NCBI RefSeq assembly: GCF_036178145.1
Contig: NZ_CP108067.1
Location: forward strand, 1,178,001-1,242,000
Direction of reading: 5' to 3'
Source: Streptomyces sp. NBC_00273
Lineage (GTDB): Bacteria; Actinomycetota; Actinomycetes; Streptomycetales; Streptomycetaceae
Length of the DNA stretch: 64,000 nt
The position numbers and the translations under genes are program-made. Positions 16,495 through 25,122 of this stretch are shown one piece after another. Numbering within the stretch: position 1 is the first letter of the stretch; every line of letters begins with the position of its first letter. The notes under the pieces were generated by a model that ran no database searches, was not told the DNA's origin, and saw nothing but the letters and a program-made list of their open reading frames with translations.

Positions 16495-17445
16495 TCAGCC
16501 GACCGGCCGCGGGGTCGTGTCGATGCCGGTGGCCGTCGCCCGGAACCAGACGGCCTTGCCGTCGGCGCCGACGGCAGCCAGGTCGGTCCGCCCGTCGCGG
16601 TCGAAGTCGCCCGCCGAGACCGGGGTCGGGTACGCCGTCCGGCCGAGGCCCGAGCCGATCTTCACGCGCTGCGCCGTGCCCCGGCTCGTGGGGTCGAGGT
16701 GCCCGGCGGCCAGCAGGTCGGGCTCGCCGTCACCATTGACGTCACCCGAGCCGGCGACGTCCTCGGCGTGGGACGAGCGGTTGTCCCCGGTCCACGCCGG
16801 GGCGTCGTTCACGCACCCCGCGTCCGGATCCGCGACCGGGCGGGAGACGTCCGAAACGATGGTGCCGCTCGGACGAACGCCCCCGGGGCCGTTGCCCGGC
16901 ACGCGCCGGAGCAGCTTCCGCTGGAGCCCGGCGCGGGGCTCGAGCACCAGCAGGTCGTTGTAGCCGCCGCCGGTCCAGTCCCCGCTGGTGGCGATCCTGG
17001 TTCCGCGGGCGAAGGACGCCCCGGCGCCACGGTGACCTCCCGCGTTCGCAGAGACGGCGCCGACGCTCCACAGCTCCACCGGTCGGCCCGTGCAGGACGC
17101 GGCCCCCGTGTTGGTGATCCGGAGGGTCGCCTTGGAGACCGTGGCACCCCCAGCGCGGTGGTGTCCGGGCGGAGGTAGGCGCGGGACGGGCCCTCGGCGC
17201 CGCCCTCGTTGTCCACGCGCAGGTCGTCGGCGGTGTTCGGAGTAGGAGCGGTTCGGGTTCTTCTTGGACACGCGCGGCCAGGCCTGCGCGCCGACGGCGG
17301 GGCTCCCCCGCCCCGCGGCGCTGACGGCGGGCGCGGCGACGGCGGTCGTCGCCGTTCCTGCCACCACGCCGGTCGCGGCCAGTCCGCCGGCCAGGGCCAG
17401 CGAGACGGCGCTCGACATCCTTCTCAGGATGCAGGCTCCACACAT
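16495..17445 (-). CDS. Secreted DNRLRE/FG-GAP protein with internal frame disturbance
   Basis: The open frame encodes 316 residues with a signal peptide and two C-terminal FG-GAP/VCBS motifs (DVNGDGEPDL, DFDRDGRTDL), as in secreted carbohydrate-binding proteins. Between about 17238 and 17151 the frame reads as arginine-rich nonsense. The next frame there reads NTADDLRVDNEGG and RAYLRPDTTALG, a good DNRLRE-type (CBM96-like) domain that rejoins frame at GATVSKATLR. One extra base near 17240 and one missing G in the run 17147-17151 would explain it. GAGGGA 7 bp before 17445 supports the start. Either sequencing error or recent paired indels. Confidence 0.65.
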   Translation of the reverse strand: MCGACILRRMSSAVSLALAGGLAATGVVAGTATTAVAAPAVSAAGRGSPAVGAQAWPRVSKKNPNRSYSEHRRRPARGQRGRRRGPVPRLPPPGHHRAGGATVSKATLRITNTGAASCTGRPVELWSVGAVSANAGGHRGAGASFARGTRIATSGDWTGGGYNDLLVLEPRAGLQRKLLRRVPGNGPGGVRPSGTIVSDVSRPVADPDAGCVNDAPAWTGDNRSSHAEDVAGSGDVNGDGEPDLLAAGHLDPTSRGTAQRVKIGSGLGRTAYPTPVSAGDFDRDGRTDLAAVGADGKAVWFRATATGIDTTPRPVG

Positions 17446-17549
17446 CGGTCGGTCCCTCGGGTACCAGGCCCCGCCCCAACCGTGTGATCAACTTCTGCCG
17501 GAACGATGTATCGAGGCCGAATCACATCCCTGACCTGCACGGACACCGG

Positions 17550-18860
17550 TCACGCCTCGTCGCGGACCAGGGACAGCAGGCGGTCCAGGACGCGGGGGCC
17601 GCCGGCGCGGACGCCGTCGTGCTCGAACTCGTCCGTCACCCAGGTCCGCAGGCCCCGGACGGAGCGGGCCGTCTCCAGCGAGTGCGCGGTGTCCACGTAC
17701 ATGTCGTCGTGGTAGACGGCGGCGGCCACCGGCACCTCGTTGGCGGCCAGGCGGGCCGGGTCGTAGAGCGGCTGCCAGCCGGTGCGGGCGGCCAGCAGGT
17801 CCGCCGTCTCGCGCAGCGGGGCGAGGGACGGGTCGGTGGTGAAGTGCCAGGGGTGGATGGTCTCGCCGGTGAAGAGCAGCGGCTCGTCGCCCGCGAGGGT
17901 CTTGTCGGCGTCGAAGCGGGGGTGGCCGGCGCGGACCCGTTCGGCGGCCCATGCGGTGGGCGCGGCGGGGTCCTGGGCGTAGATCGCCTCGTGGACCAGC
18001 GCGTAGAGGGGGTGCCCGGCGAAGGAGAGCTCGGCGCGGACGCCCTCCAGGAAGGCGTCGGAGAGGGCGGGTCCCGCGGGGGTCGGCACGAACGCGTCCT
18101 CGAGCAGGTAGTGGAGCCGGTGGCTGCCGTCGCCCCCGCCGAGGAGGATGCCGAGGGACTGGAAGCCCTCGACGGTGAGGCGGTGGCCGCCGGGGAGTTC
18201 GGTCGGGTGCTCCGCGAGGTGGGCGGCGATCCGGCGGGCGCGCTCGACGTCCATCGGGTACCGGGCGTAGTGGGCCCGGTTCTTGCGCTCGATGCGGGGG
18301 TACGCGGCCTCGTACACCTCGTCGGCGGTGGCGGTCAGGGAGGGGAGGCCGCCGGTGATCAGGGCGGCGGTGAGGCCTTCGGGCGCGGTGGAGAGGTAGT
18401 GGGTCGTGCAGAAGCCGCCGAAGCTCTGGCCGAGCACGGTCCAGGGAGCGCCGCCGGTCAGGCCGGGGCGGATGGCCTCGGCATCGCGCACGATGGAGTC
18501 GGCGCGGAAGTGGGCGAGGTACTCGGCCTGCTGCGCGGGGGTGCCGCGCAGGGGCAGGGTCTGCCGGTTCACCGGGGTGGAGCGGCCGGTCCCGCGCTGG
18601 TCGAGGAACAGCACCCGGTACTCGGTCAGCGCGCGCTCCAGCCAGCCCTGGCGGCCGATGAAGCGGCGGGCTCCGAAGCCCGGACCACCCTCCAGGTAGA
18701 GCAGCCACGGCAGCGCCCCGGGGTCCTTGCCGGCCGCCACGACCTCCCGGGCGTACAGCTCGATCCGCTCCCCGTCCGGGCGCGCGTGGTCCAGGGGGAC
18801 GGAGAACCGGTGGTCGGTGAGGACCGTGCCGGGCTGGCGGTAGCTGTGTGCGGTGGTCAC
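17550..18860 (-). CDS. Prolyl aminopeptidase-like alpha/beta hydrolase
   Basis: A 436-residue hydrolase of the S33 family. YLEGGPGFGA is the oxyanion segment (HGGPG-like), FLDQRGTGRS is conserved, and GQSFGGF carries the nucleophile serine. The length and the cap insertion match the larger actinobacterial prolyl aminopeptidases that release N-terminal proline. No signal peptide, so cytoplasmic. The catalytic Asp/His are not assigned with certainty. Confidence 0.85.
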   Translation of the reverse strand: MTTAHSYRQPGTVLTDHRFSVPLDHARPDGERIELYAREVVAAGKDPGALPWLLYLEGGPGFGARRFIGRQGWLERALTEYRVLFLDQRGTGRSTPVNRQTLPLRGTPAQQAEYLAHFRADSIVRDAEAIRPGLTGGAPWTVLGQSFGGFCTTHYLSTAPEGLTAALITGGLPSLTATADEVYEAAYPRIERKNRAHYARYPMDVERARRIAAHLAEHPTELPGGHRLTVEGFQSLGILLGGGDGSHRLHYLLEDAFVPTPAGPALSDAFLEGVRAELSFAGHPLYALVHEAIYAQDPAAPTAWAAERVRAGHPRFDADKTLAGDEPLLFTGETIHPWHFTTDPSLAPLRETADLLAARTGWQPLYDPARLAANEVPVAAAVYHDDMYVDTAHSLETARSVRGLRTWVTDEFEHDGVRAGGPRVLDRLLSLVRDEA

Positions 18861-19021
18861 GGACGGCCCCCAGGGGTACGAGGAGATGAAGGACCGCGCC
18901 CCGGCCGGGTGACGGCGGGGGCGCGGGGGTGTGGCGGTCCGAGTCTAGGCAGGACCGGACCCGGCCGGCCCGGCCGGGCGTGCCGGCCGGGCGTGCCGGG
19001 CGGGCCCGACCGGCCGGGGTG

Positions 19022-20107
19022 TCAGAACTCGACGACCGAGCGGAGGACTTCGCCGCGTTCCATCCGGGCGAAGGCGTCCTCGACGCCGTCGAGCGGGATG
19101 GTCTCGGAGACGAAGGCGTCCAGGTCGAGACGGCCTTGCAGGTAGAGGTCGATGAGCAGCGGGAAGTCGCGCTCGGGCAGGCAGTCCCCGTACCAGGAGG
19201 ACTTCAGGGCGCCGCCGCGGCCGAAGACGTCCAGGAGCGGGAGTTCGAGCTTCATCTCCGGGGTCGGTACGCCCACCAGGACCACCGTCCCGGCCAGGTC
19301 GCGCGCGTAGAAGGCCTGCTGGTAGGTCTCGGGGCGGCCGACGGCGTCGATGACGACGTCCGCACCGTTGCCGCCGGTCAGCGCCTGGACGGCCTTGACC
19401 ACGTCCTCCGTGCGCCCGTTGACCGTGTGGGTGGCGCCCAGGCCCCGGGCCCACTCCAGCTTCCGGTCGTCGAGGTCCACCGCGATGATCTTCGAGGCGC
19501 CCGCGAGTCGGGCTCCGGCCACGGCGGCGTTGCCCACTCCCCCGCAGCCGATGACGGCGACGGAGTCGCCCCGCCCGACGTTGCCGGTGTTCAGGGCGGC
19601 GCCGAGGCCGGCCATCACCCCGCAGCCGAGGAGTCCGGCGGCGGCCGGGGCGGCAGCCGGGTCCACCTTGGTGCACTGGCCGGCGGCGACCAGGGTCTTC
19701 TCGGCGAAGGCGCCGATGCCGAGGGCCGGGGAGAGCGGGGTGCCGTCCTCCAGGGTCATGGGCTGGGTGGCGTTGTGCGTGGCGAAGCAGTACCAGGGGC
19801 GTCCGCGCTTGCAGGCCCGACAGGTGCCGCACACCGCACGCCAGTTGAGGACCACGAAGTCGCCGGGGGCCACGGAGGTGACGTCCGGGCCGACGGACTC
19901 CACGATTCCGGCGGCCTCGTGGCCGAGCAGGAAGGGGTACCCGTCGTTGATGCCGCCCTCGCGGTAGTGCAGGTCGGTGTGGCAGACCCCGCAGGCCTGC
20001 ACCCGGACGAGGGCCTCGCCGGGTCCCGGGTCGGGCACGAGGATCGTCGTCGTCTCCACCGGTGCGCCCTTGCTCCGGGCGATGACCCCTCGTACGCGAT
20101 GTGTCAC
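19022..20107 (-). CDS. S-(hydroxymethyl)mycothiol dehydrogenase
   Basis: A zinc-dependent class III-like alcohol dehydrogenase. The catalytic-zinc region is [15 protein letters not shown] and LLGHEAAG. The structural-zinc block [15 protein letters not shown] has the tryptophan/tyrosine signature of mycothiol-dependent formaldehyde dehydrogenase (MscR/AdhE2). [12 protein letters not shown] binds NAD. It oxidises S-hydroxymethylmycothiol formed from formaldehyde and may reduce S-nitrosomycothiol. I prefer the GTG at 20107 ([14 protein letters not shown], 361 residues, GTGGGG upstream). An ATG at 20143 would add 12 residues not seen in the family. Confidence 0.88.
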   Translation of the reverse strand: MTHRVRGVIARSKGAPVETTTILVPDPGPGEALVRVQACGVCHTDLHYREGGINDGYPFLLGHEAAGIVESVGPDVTSVAPGDFVVLNWRAVCGTCRACKRGRPWYCFATHNATQPMTLEDGTPLSPALGIGAFAEKTLVAAGQCTKVDPAAAPAAAGLLGCGVMAGLGAALNTGNVGRGDSVAVIGCGGVGNAAVAGARLAGASKIIAVDLDDRKLEWARGLGATHTVNGRTEDVVKAVQALTGGNGADVVIDAVGRPETYQQAFYARDLAGTVVLVGVPTPEMKLELPLLDVFGRGGALKSSWYGDCLPERDFPLLIDLYLQGRLDLDAFVSETIPLDGVEDAFARMERGEVLRSVVEF

Positions 20108-20180
20108 GTCGTACCCCACTCTGATCGTATCCGTCTGGATCAACGAACGTACACGGACGGCACGCGGTACGGGAGTTGTG

Positions 20181-21149
20181 TCACGTTCCGGCGCGCGACC
20201 CGGCCAGATCCGGCGGTACGGCGGCCCGAAGTGCCGTGCCGAAGGCCGCCACGGCCGGGTGCGCCCCGGCTCCGCTGCGGAAGGCGAGGTTGGTGCGGCG
20301 CTCCATGAGCAGGCGGGTGAGGCGTACGGCCGGATCGGCCGGGCCCGTGACCCCGAGCTGCGGTACGACGGCCACCCCCTGGCCCGCCGCGACGAGGGCG
20401 AGCACGGTGGCGAACTCGTCGACCTGGTGGCGGACCCGCGGGGTGAAACCGGCGGCCTGGCAGGCCCGGACGGTCATGGCGTGGCAGAGGGTGCCGGGGG
20501 TGGCGGTGATCCAGGGCGCCCCGGCGTACGTGCGCAGGACCGTGCCCTGGTCGGATGCGCCGGACTCGGCGGGTCCCCGGGGCGGGGCGGGGGCCCCGGG
20601 CGGGGCGGGGGCCCCGGCGGCGGGCGCGGCCAGGTACATCGCCTCGACGTAGAGGGGTTCGGTGGCCAGTCCCGGTTCGGGCTCGGCGGGTACGAAGTCG
20701 TACTCGTGCACCAGGGCCACGTCGAGGTCCCCGGCCCGCAGGGCGTGTGCCACCGCCGCCGGGTCCGTCTCCGAGACCATCGGCTCCAGCCCCGGGTGGC
20801 GCCGGGCGAGGGCGGTCAGCGCGGCCGGGACGATGGCCCGGGTGGCGGTGGGGAAGGCGCCGATCCGCAGGGCTCCGGCCAGGCCCCCGCGCGCTTCGGC
20901 GAGGTCGGCGTCGGCCCGTTCCAGCCGTTCGAGGACCGCCTCGGCGTGTCCGACCAGGTTCTGGCCGGCCGGGGTGAGGCGGACCCCGCGGCCGGTGCGC
21001 TCCAGCAGGGGCAGGCCGGCCTCCCGTTCGAGGGCGCTGAGCTGCTGGGAGACCGCCGAAGGGCTGAAGCTGAGGGCCTCGGCGACGGCGGCGATGGTGC
21101 CGCGGCGGGCGAGTTCGCGCAGCAGGCGCAGGCGTCGTACATCGAGCAT
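20181..21149 (-). CDS. LysR-family transcriptional regulator
   Basis: The 322-residue protein has the LysR HTH ([25 protein letters not shown], residues 17-41) and a PBP2-type effector domain. The effector domain carries a low-complexity insert ([14 protein letters not shown], about 175-190) encoded by a near-perfect GGGGCGGGGGCCCC direct repeat at about 20581-20618. It is divergent from the DapA-like gene 71 bp away and probably controls it, as is usual for LysR pairs. The inducer is unknown. Confidence 0.9.
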   Translation of the reverse strand: MLDVRRLRLLRELARRGTIAAVAEALSFSPSAVSQQLSALEREAGLPLLERTGRGVRLTPAGQNLVGHAEAVLERLERADADLAEARGGLAGALRIGAFPTATRAIVPAALTALARRHPGLEPMVSETDPAAVAHALRAGDLDVALVHEYDFVPAEPEPGLATEPLYVEAMYLAAPAAGAPAPPGAPAPPRGPAESGASDQGTVLRTYAGAPWITATPGTLCHAMTVRACQAAGFTPRVRHQVDEFATVLALVAAGQGVAVVPQLGVTGPADPAVRLTRLLMERRTNLAFRSGAGAHPAVAAFGTALRAAVPPDLAGSRAGT

Positions 21150-21220
21150 CGGCTCAGCTTACGGGTCGAGTAAGAAAAGCGAACTGGATTTGATGCTTCG
21201 GACGGGCGAGGCTCTGGGGC

Positions 21221-22129
21221 ATGGCACTGGACATCGCAGAGGACCTCCCGTTGCACGGGATCCACGTACCGCTGATCACTCCTTTCACCCGCACCGGGGA
21301 CGTCGCGGCCGAGGCGCTGGAGGCGCTCGCCCACGAGGTGCTCGACGCCGGCGCCCGCGGCATCGTCGCGCTCGGCACCACCGCGGAGGCGGCCGGTCTC
21401 GACGAGGCGGAGCACGACCTCGTCACCGGGGTGTGCGCCCGGGTCTGCGGGGAGCGGGGCGCGCCGCTGGTCGTCGGCACGGGGGCCGGCGGCACCCGGG
21501 CCGCCGGGGCCTCGCTGGCCCGGCTGACCCGGTGGCCCGAGGTGCGGGCGGCGCTGGTGACGGTGCCGCCGTTCGTCCGGCCCTCGGCCGCCGGGGTGCT
21601 GGCGCACTTCGCGCGGCTGGCCGAGGTGAGCCCGGTACCGCTGATCGTCTATCACATCCCGTACCGGACCGGGCAGCCCCTGGACGCGGACGCACTGCGG
21701 GCGCTCGGGGCACTGCCGGGAGTCGCCGGCGTGAAGTACGCGGGCGGCGGCATCGGCGAGGACGCGGTGGCCCTCCTCGGCGACCTGCCTGCCGGGTTCG
21801 AGGTGCTGGCCGGTGACGACGCCTACCTGTCCCCGCTGCTGGCGCTTGGTGCGGTGGGCGGGATCCTGGCCTCGGCGCATCTGGCGACGGAGCGCTTCGT
21901 GGAGCTCGACGCGGCCTGGCGGGCGGGCGACGTGGTCCGGGCGCGGCCGCTGGGGCACGCGCTGGCCCGGATGTCGACGGCGGCCTTCGCCGAGCCCAAT
22001 CCGGCGGTGCTCAAGGGCGTCCTGCACGCCCAGGGGCGGATCCCGACCCCGGACGTCCGACTGCCCCTGCTGCCGGCCTCACGGGGGGCGGTGACGGCGG
22101 TGACGGCCGCCCTGGCGCGGCTGGCGTGA
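21221..22129 (+). CDS. DapA/NAL-family aldolase
   Basis: A 302-residue member of the dihydrodipicolinate synthase/N-acetylneuraminate lyase superfamily. Key positions are GTTAEA (the GTTGE motif), YHIPYRTG with the conserved tyrosine, and the Schiff-base lysine in AGVKYAGG. It forms or cleaves 2-keto acids by a class I aldolase mechanism. It is probably not the housekeeping dapA, given its divergence and its LysR partner. Substrate unknown. Confidence 0.85.
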   Translation: MALDIAEDLPLHGIHVPLITPFTRTGDVAAEALEALAHEVLDAGARGIVALGTTAEAAGLDEAEHDLVTGVCARVCGERGAPLVVGTGAGGTRAAGASLARLTRWPEVRAALVTVPPFVRPSAAGVLAHFARLAEVSPVPLIVYHIPYRTGQPLDADALRALGALPGVAGVKYAGGGIGEDAVALLGDLPAGFEVLAGDDAYLSPLLALGAVGGILASAHLATERFVELDAAWRAGDVVRARPLGHALARMSTAAFAEPNPAVLKGVLHAQGRIPTPDVRLPLLPASRGAVTAVTAALARLA

Positions 22130-22261
22130 CCCCGGGCGCACGCCGGCCGGGAACACGCCCGAAAGAGTCCTGAATGGGCGATTCGGTGCTTACGGGCAAG
22201 TAGCCCGAATGAGGCGCTTAGAGACTGGACTTGCCCGTATTGGCCCTCCGGTCGACGACCC

Positions 22262-22275
22262 GTGATGTGAGCCAC
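22262..22275 (+). promoter_or_regulatory. Candidate Crp binding site
   Basis: GTGATGTGAGCCAC matches the Streptomyces coelicolor Crp motif GTG(N)6GNCAC. It lies within the dyad GATGTG-AGC-CACATC (22264-22278), 250 bp before the LysM-transglycosylase start. Crp is known to control germination and cell-wall lytic genes in Streptomyces, so the context fits. Confidence 0.45.
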
Positions 22276-22309
22276 ATCGGACATCTCAACATCATTTCCG
22301 GCAAACAGT

Positions 22310-22337
22310 CGATTCCCTTTTCCCGGAAAGGGAATCG
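22310..22337. promoter_or_regulatory. Perfect 11-bp hairpin in the leader
   Basis: CGATTCCCTTT and AAAGGGAATCG flank the 6-base loop TCCCGG. It is AT-richer than its surroundings and far from any stop codon, so an operator or a leader RNA hairpin is more likely than a terminator of the upstream gene. Confidence 0.45.
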
Positions 22338-22374
22338 GCTATTGCGTCGATACCCCTTCAAGGTCATTTACCCG

Positions 22375-22402
22375 ACCGATAGCGAGATGTCGATCTATCG
22401 GT
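22375..22402. promoter_or_regulatory. 8-bp inverted repeat in the leader
   Basis: ACCGATAG (22375-22382) and CTATCGGT (22395-22402) are perfect complements separated by 12 bp. Position 120 bp before the start codon suits an operator or a 5' UTR stem. Confidence 0.4.
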
Positions 22403-22523
22403 GGAATTCGGGTCTTGTTCCCGCGCGGCGGGCTCGCCTACGGTCACCTCGTTCCTGGTGGTCAGCAGCCGAATGGGGCCGCCGCCCGGGATCTCCCGTC
22501 CCCCCCACGTGAGGAATTCCGCC

Positions 22524-23258
22524 ATGCCTGCAAAGGGTAAGCACCGTCGGCCGAAGCACTACCGGATCACCCGCAAGCTGGCCCTTGCCGGCACCGGTGG
22601 CGCGGCCCTCACTCTCCCGCTGATCAGTGCGACCACCGCCGGGGCGGTGGAGACGGCCGCCGCCCCCACGACGTATTCCGTGGTCGCGGGCGACACCCTT
22701 TCGGAGATCGCGGCGAAGCATTCCGTGACCGGTGGCTGGCAGCAGCTCTACGCGGCGAACCGGAGCGTCGTCGGCGACAACCCGTCGATCATCCGGCCCG
22801 GCATCAAACTGAAGCTCGGCACCCCGGCGGAGACCGAGCGTGCGAGCAGGTCCGCCGCCCGGACCACCCTCACGCCCGCTGCCAAGCCCGCGGTCAAGAC
22901 CACCACCACCGCCGCCGTCAAGCCCGCCACCGCCTACCCGAACAATCTCGACGGGTGGATCCGCGAGTCCCTCGCCGTCATGGCCAAGCACGGAATTCCC
23001 GGCTCCTACAACGGAATTCACCGCAATGTGATGCGGGAGTCCTCGGGCAATCCGCTGGCGATCAACAACTGGGACATCAACGCCCGCAACGGCATCCCGT
23101 CCAAGGGGCTGCTCCAGGTCATCGATCCGACCTTCCGCGCCTATCACGTTCCCGGCACCTCGACGAACTCCTACGACCCGGTCGCCAACATCACCGCCGC
23201 CTGCAACTACGCGGCAGCGCGCTACGGCTCGATCGACAACGTCAACGGGGCCTACTAG
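22524..23258 (+). CDS. Secreted LysM lytic transglycosylase
   Basis: The 244-residue protein has a signal peptide (to about residue 42, TAGAVE) and a LysM domain (about 49-95, YSVVAGDTLSEIAAKH to IRPGIKLKLG) that binds peptidoglycan. An Ala/Thr/Lys-rich linker follows, then an SLT domain (about 135-244) with the catalytic Glu in RNVMRESSGNPLAIN. It cleaves the glycan backbone during growth or germination. GAGGA lies 8 bp before the ATG. The TAG stop is part of the CTAG duplicated by the adjacent IS element; the protein end looks natural. Confidence 0.9.
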   Translation: MPAKGKHRRPKHYRITRKLALAGTGGAALTLPLISATTAGAVETAAAPTTYSVVAGDTLSEIAAKHSVTGGWQQLYAANRSVVGDNPSIIRPGIKLKLGTPAETERASRSAARTTLTPAAKPAVKTTTTAAVKPATAYPNNLDGWIRESLAVMAKHGIPGSYNGIHRNVMRESSGNPLAINNWDINARNGIPSKGLLQVIDPTFRAYHVPGTSTNSYDPVANITAACNYAAARYGSIDNVNGAY

Positions 23259-24194
23259 GGCGCGTATTGGGTCGCGATCAATCGGTGGTCTGGGTAGGGT
23301 CCTTGATCCAGATCATCGAGGCGCGCAAGTGGAGGCCGGCGAGGTAGCTGTCCGGGGTCTTGTCGTATCGGGTGGCGATGCCGCGCCAGGTGGGTCCGGT
23401 TGCCGCGGGACGAATAGGCCTTGAAGGCGGCGACCGCGTTCGGCCGGGTGCGGGGACGGCCGACAGGACCACGGACCCGCATCTTCCCCAGCACTGGGAT
23501 GAACTGCGGGCCGTCCGCGGCCTGGCCCGCAGTCAGGACGAACGCCAGCGGGCGGCACCTGCGGTCGGCGGCGAGATGGACCTTGCTGGTCTGTCCGCCC
23601 CGCGAGCGTCCCAGGAACGCAGCCTTCAGACGGAGCTTGCGCCGGCGTCGAATGCGTCGCCGCCCCTCCCGCCCGGGGCAGGCTTCGGTGTCCTGCCCGT
23701 TTCGTTCCTCGCGGCTGCCCCCTTTGACCTGGCCTTCTCCTCGGCAGCGGCCTTCTCCAGCGCGGTGATGACATTCTCGCCCAGGTGCATCCCGGCCGCG
23801 TCGTGGTGGGCCCGGGCGGTCGTGGAGTCGATACTGACCAGGGCCAGGTCCACCTCGCCCCGCTTCACGGCCTCCGCGATCACGCCCTCCAGCAGGGCCT
23901 CGAAGACGCCGGCATCACGCCACTGCCGGAAGCGGTGATGGACGGTTGACCAGGCACCGAACTCCTGCGGCATCTCCCGCCACTGCCCGCCGGTCCTGAA
24001 CCGCCAGATCACCCCCTCGAACTGCTGCCGCAGCCGCTCGGGATACGGGCCGTACTCGCCGATCGGCAGGCACGGCCCGATGAACTCCCACTCCGCATAA
24101 GTCAGTTGCAGGCGTGTCACACAAGATGATCTACCGGTTCCAGCCGCCTCATGAGGGCGAATCCCGTAGATCTATCACGACTCAATACGCGCCC
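23259..24194 (-). mobile_element. Decayed IS5-type insertion sequence
   Basis: The element has ends GGCGCGTATTG...GTCG (left) and the inverted equivalent GGGCGCGTATTGAGTCG read inward from 24194, flanked by CTAG at 23255-23258 and 24195-24198. It landed in the few bases between the convergent ends of the LysM gene and a secreted-protein gene, sparing both. Its transposase is broken (see the pseudogene entry). Confidence 0.82.
23278..24120 (-). pseudogene. IS5-family transposase, frameshifted and internally deleted
   Basis: The first frame (24120 to about 23640) gives the IS5 N-terminal domain and the first catalytic Asp (VSIDSTTARAHHDAAG). A second frame continues KLRLKAAFLGRSRGGQTSKV and FKAYSSRGNR. 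The first switch may be the programmed orfA/orfB frameshift of the group. At about 23400 the sequence jumps, in a third frame, to WRGIATRYDKTPDSYLAG and ends IKDPTQTTD. About 60 codons holding the catalytic Glu (the NTVER region) are missing, so it is inactive. Confidence 0.85.
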
Positions 24195-24199
24195 CTAGG

Positions 24200-24871
24200 T
24201 CAGCCGGCGGAGGAGGCACGCTTCTTGACGACCTCGAACGGGGTGTTGCCCGTGTACTGGTTCTCGCCCGCGGGGAGGCAGTTCTCCTCCCGGACGGTGC
24301 CGGCCCCGTCGCAGTGCTCGAAGGCCATCCTGAAGAACACCGTGGTCGTGTGCGTACCGGGCTTGAGGCCGGGCAGCGCGGGCGACGCAAAGTTGGCGAA
24401 GGGCAGCCCCTCCTCGATCGTCACCAGGCGCAGGACCTCGGGGCCGAAGGAGTAGCTCCGTTCCTGCGGGGTGCCGATGTCCTGGGTGATGCGGACGCCG
24501 AGGAACTTCAGGAGGAAGTCGTCGAAGGGATTCGGCAGCGAGGGTGTGTACCCCGCCGGATAGACGGCGGTGGCCGCGTCGGCGGCCGTGCCCCAGCTGG
24601 GGAAGGCCCGTACCCACGGCTTCCACGCCACTGCGACGCGGCAGTTGGGCGGGCCAATGATCTGCTCCCGGATCGACAGCTGCGCATTGATGTCGACCCC
24701 CTCCGAGGAGAGGCAGTGGTTCCCCCCGTCGGAGGAGGTTGGTGTCGTCACCCCTTGCGCCGCGGTCTCCTCCCAGCCCTTGTCCGCGTGGGCCGTGCCG
24801 CCGCCCAGGGTCGTCAGTACGGTCGCCAGAGCGGCGCAGGCCAGGGCCGCTCGGATCCGGGTGGGTCTCAT
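24200..24871 (-). CDS. Secreted protein of unknown function
   Basis: The 223-residue product begins MRPTRIRAALACAALATVL with a signal peptide cleaved near AHADK (about residue 30). The mature protein has about four cysteines and reads like a beta-rich extracellular protein (RVAVAWKPWVRAFPSWG, HTTTVFFRMAFEHCDG). I recognise no family. The longer reading starting at 24934 adds residues before the signal peptide and is rejected. The 3' end abuts the IS5-type element by 2 bp. Confidence 0.6.
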   Translation of the reverse strand: MRPTRIRAALACAALATVLTTLGGGTAHADKGWEETAAQGVTTPTSSDGGNHCLSSEGVDINAQLSIREQIIGPPNCRVAVAWKPWVRAFPSWGTAADAATAVYPAGYTPSLPNPFDDFLLKFLGVRITQDIGTPQERSYSFGPEVLRLVTIEEGLPFANFASPALPGLKPGTHTTTVFFRMAFEHCDGAGTVREENCLPAGENQYTGNTPFEVVKKRASSAG

Positions 24872-25060
24872 CCGCCATTGCCTTTCGACGTCGCCGTCGG
24901 GGCCCTGTCCGCGCAACGGCAGGGCCCCGCTCACGCGCCGAGCATGGCCCGCACCGGCTAGGAGCCGACGCCGGACACGCGTGCACCCGCTGCGCGCACC
25001 ACCCTTGGTCGGCGTGGTGCGGCCATTCGGCCGAGGAAGACCTCACCCGAACCACCCGCT

Positions 25061-25085
25061 GATCACGACTCGGTACGCACCCTAG
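25061..25085. repeat. Orphan IS5-like end
   Basis: ATCACGACTCGGTACGCACC followed by CTAG closely matches the right end of the nearby IS5-type element (ATCACGACTCAATACGCGCC then CTAG). No transposase or left end is found beside it, so it is a solo terminal repeat left by a deleted relative. The surrounding stretch 24872-25122 holds no gene I can support. Confidence 0.5.
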
Positions 25086-25122
25086 GGCACCCCCTGCACA
25101 CCGGGGAACTCCCCGCGCCGGT

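Larger units (their letters stand above)
22130..22523 (+). promoter_or_regulatory. Structured leader region before the LysM-transglycosylase gene
   Basis: This 394-bp gene-free stretch has several inverted repeats: TACGGGCAAGT (22191-22201) with ACTTGCCCGTA (22229-22239); ATTCGG (22182-22187) with CCGAAT (22205-22210), which would compete with it; a Crp-like palindrome; an 11-bp hairpin; and an 8-bp repeat (the last three listed separately). This looks like a long regulated promoter/leader. I compared it with the ydaO (cyclic di-AMP) riboswitch found before many actinobacterial cell-wall hydrolase genes and did not find that consensus. Confidence 0.45.

Noticed and set aside
22130..22523. ydaO cyclic di-AMP riboswitch
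   Set aside because: The gene context fits, but the conserved CAGCTAACCTCG-type core and GGGTGAA segment are not found.
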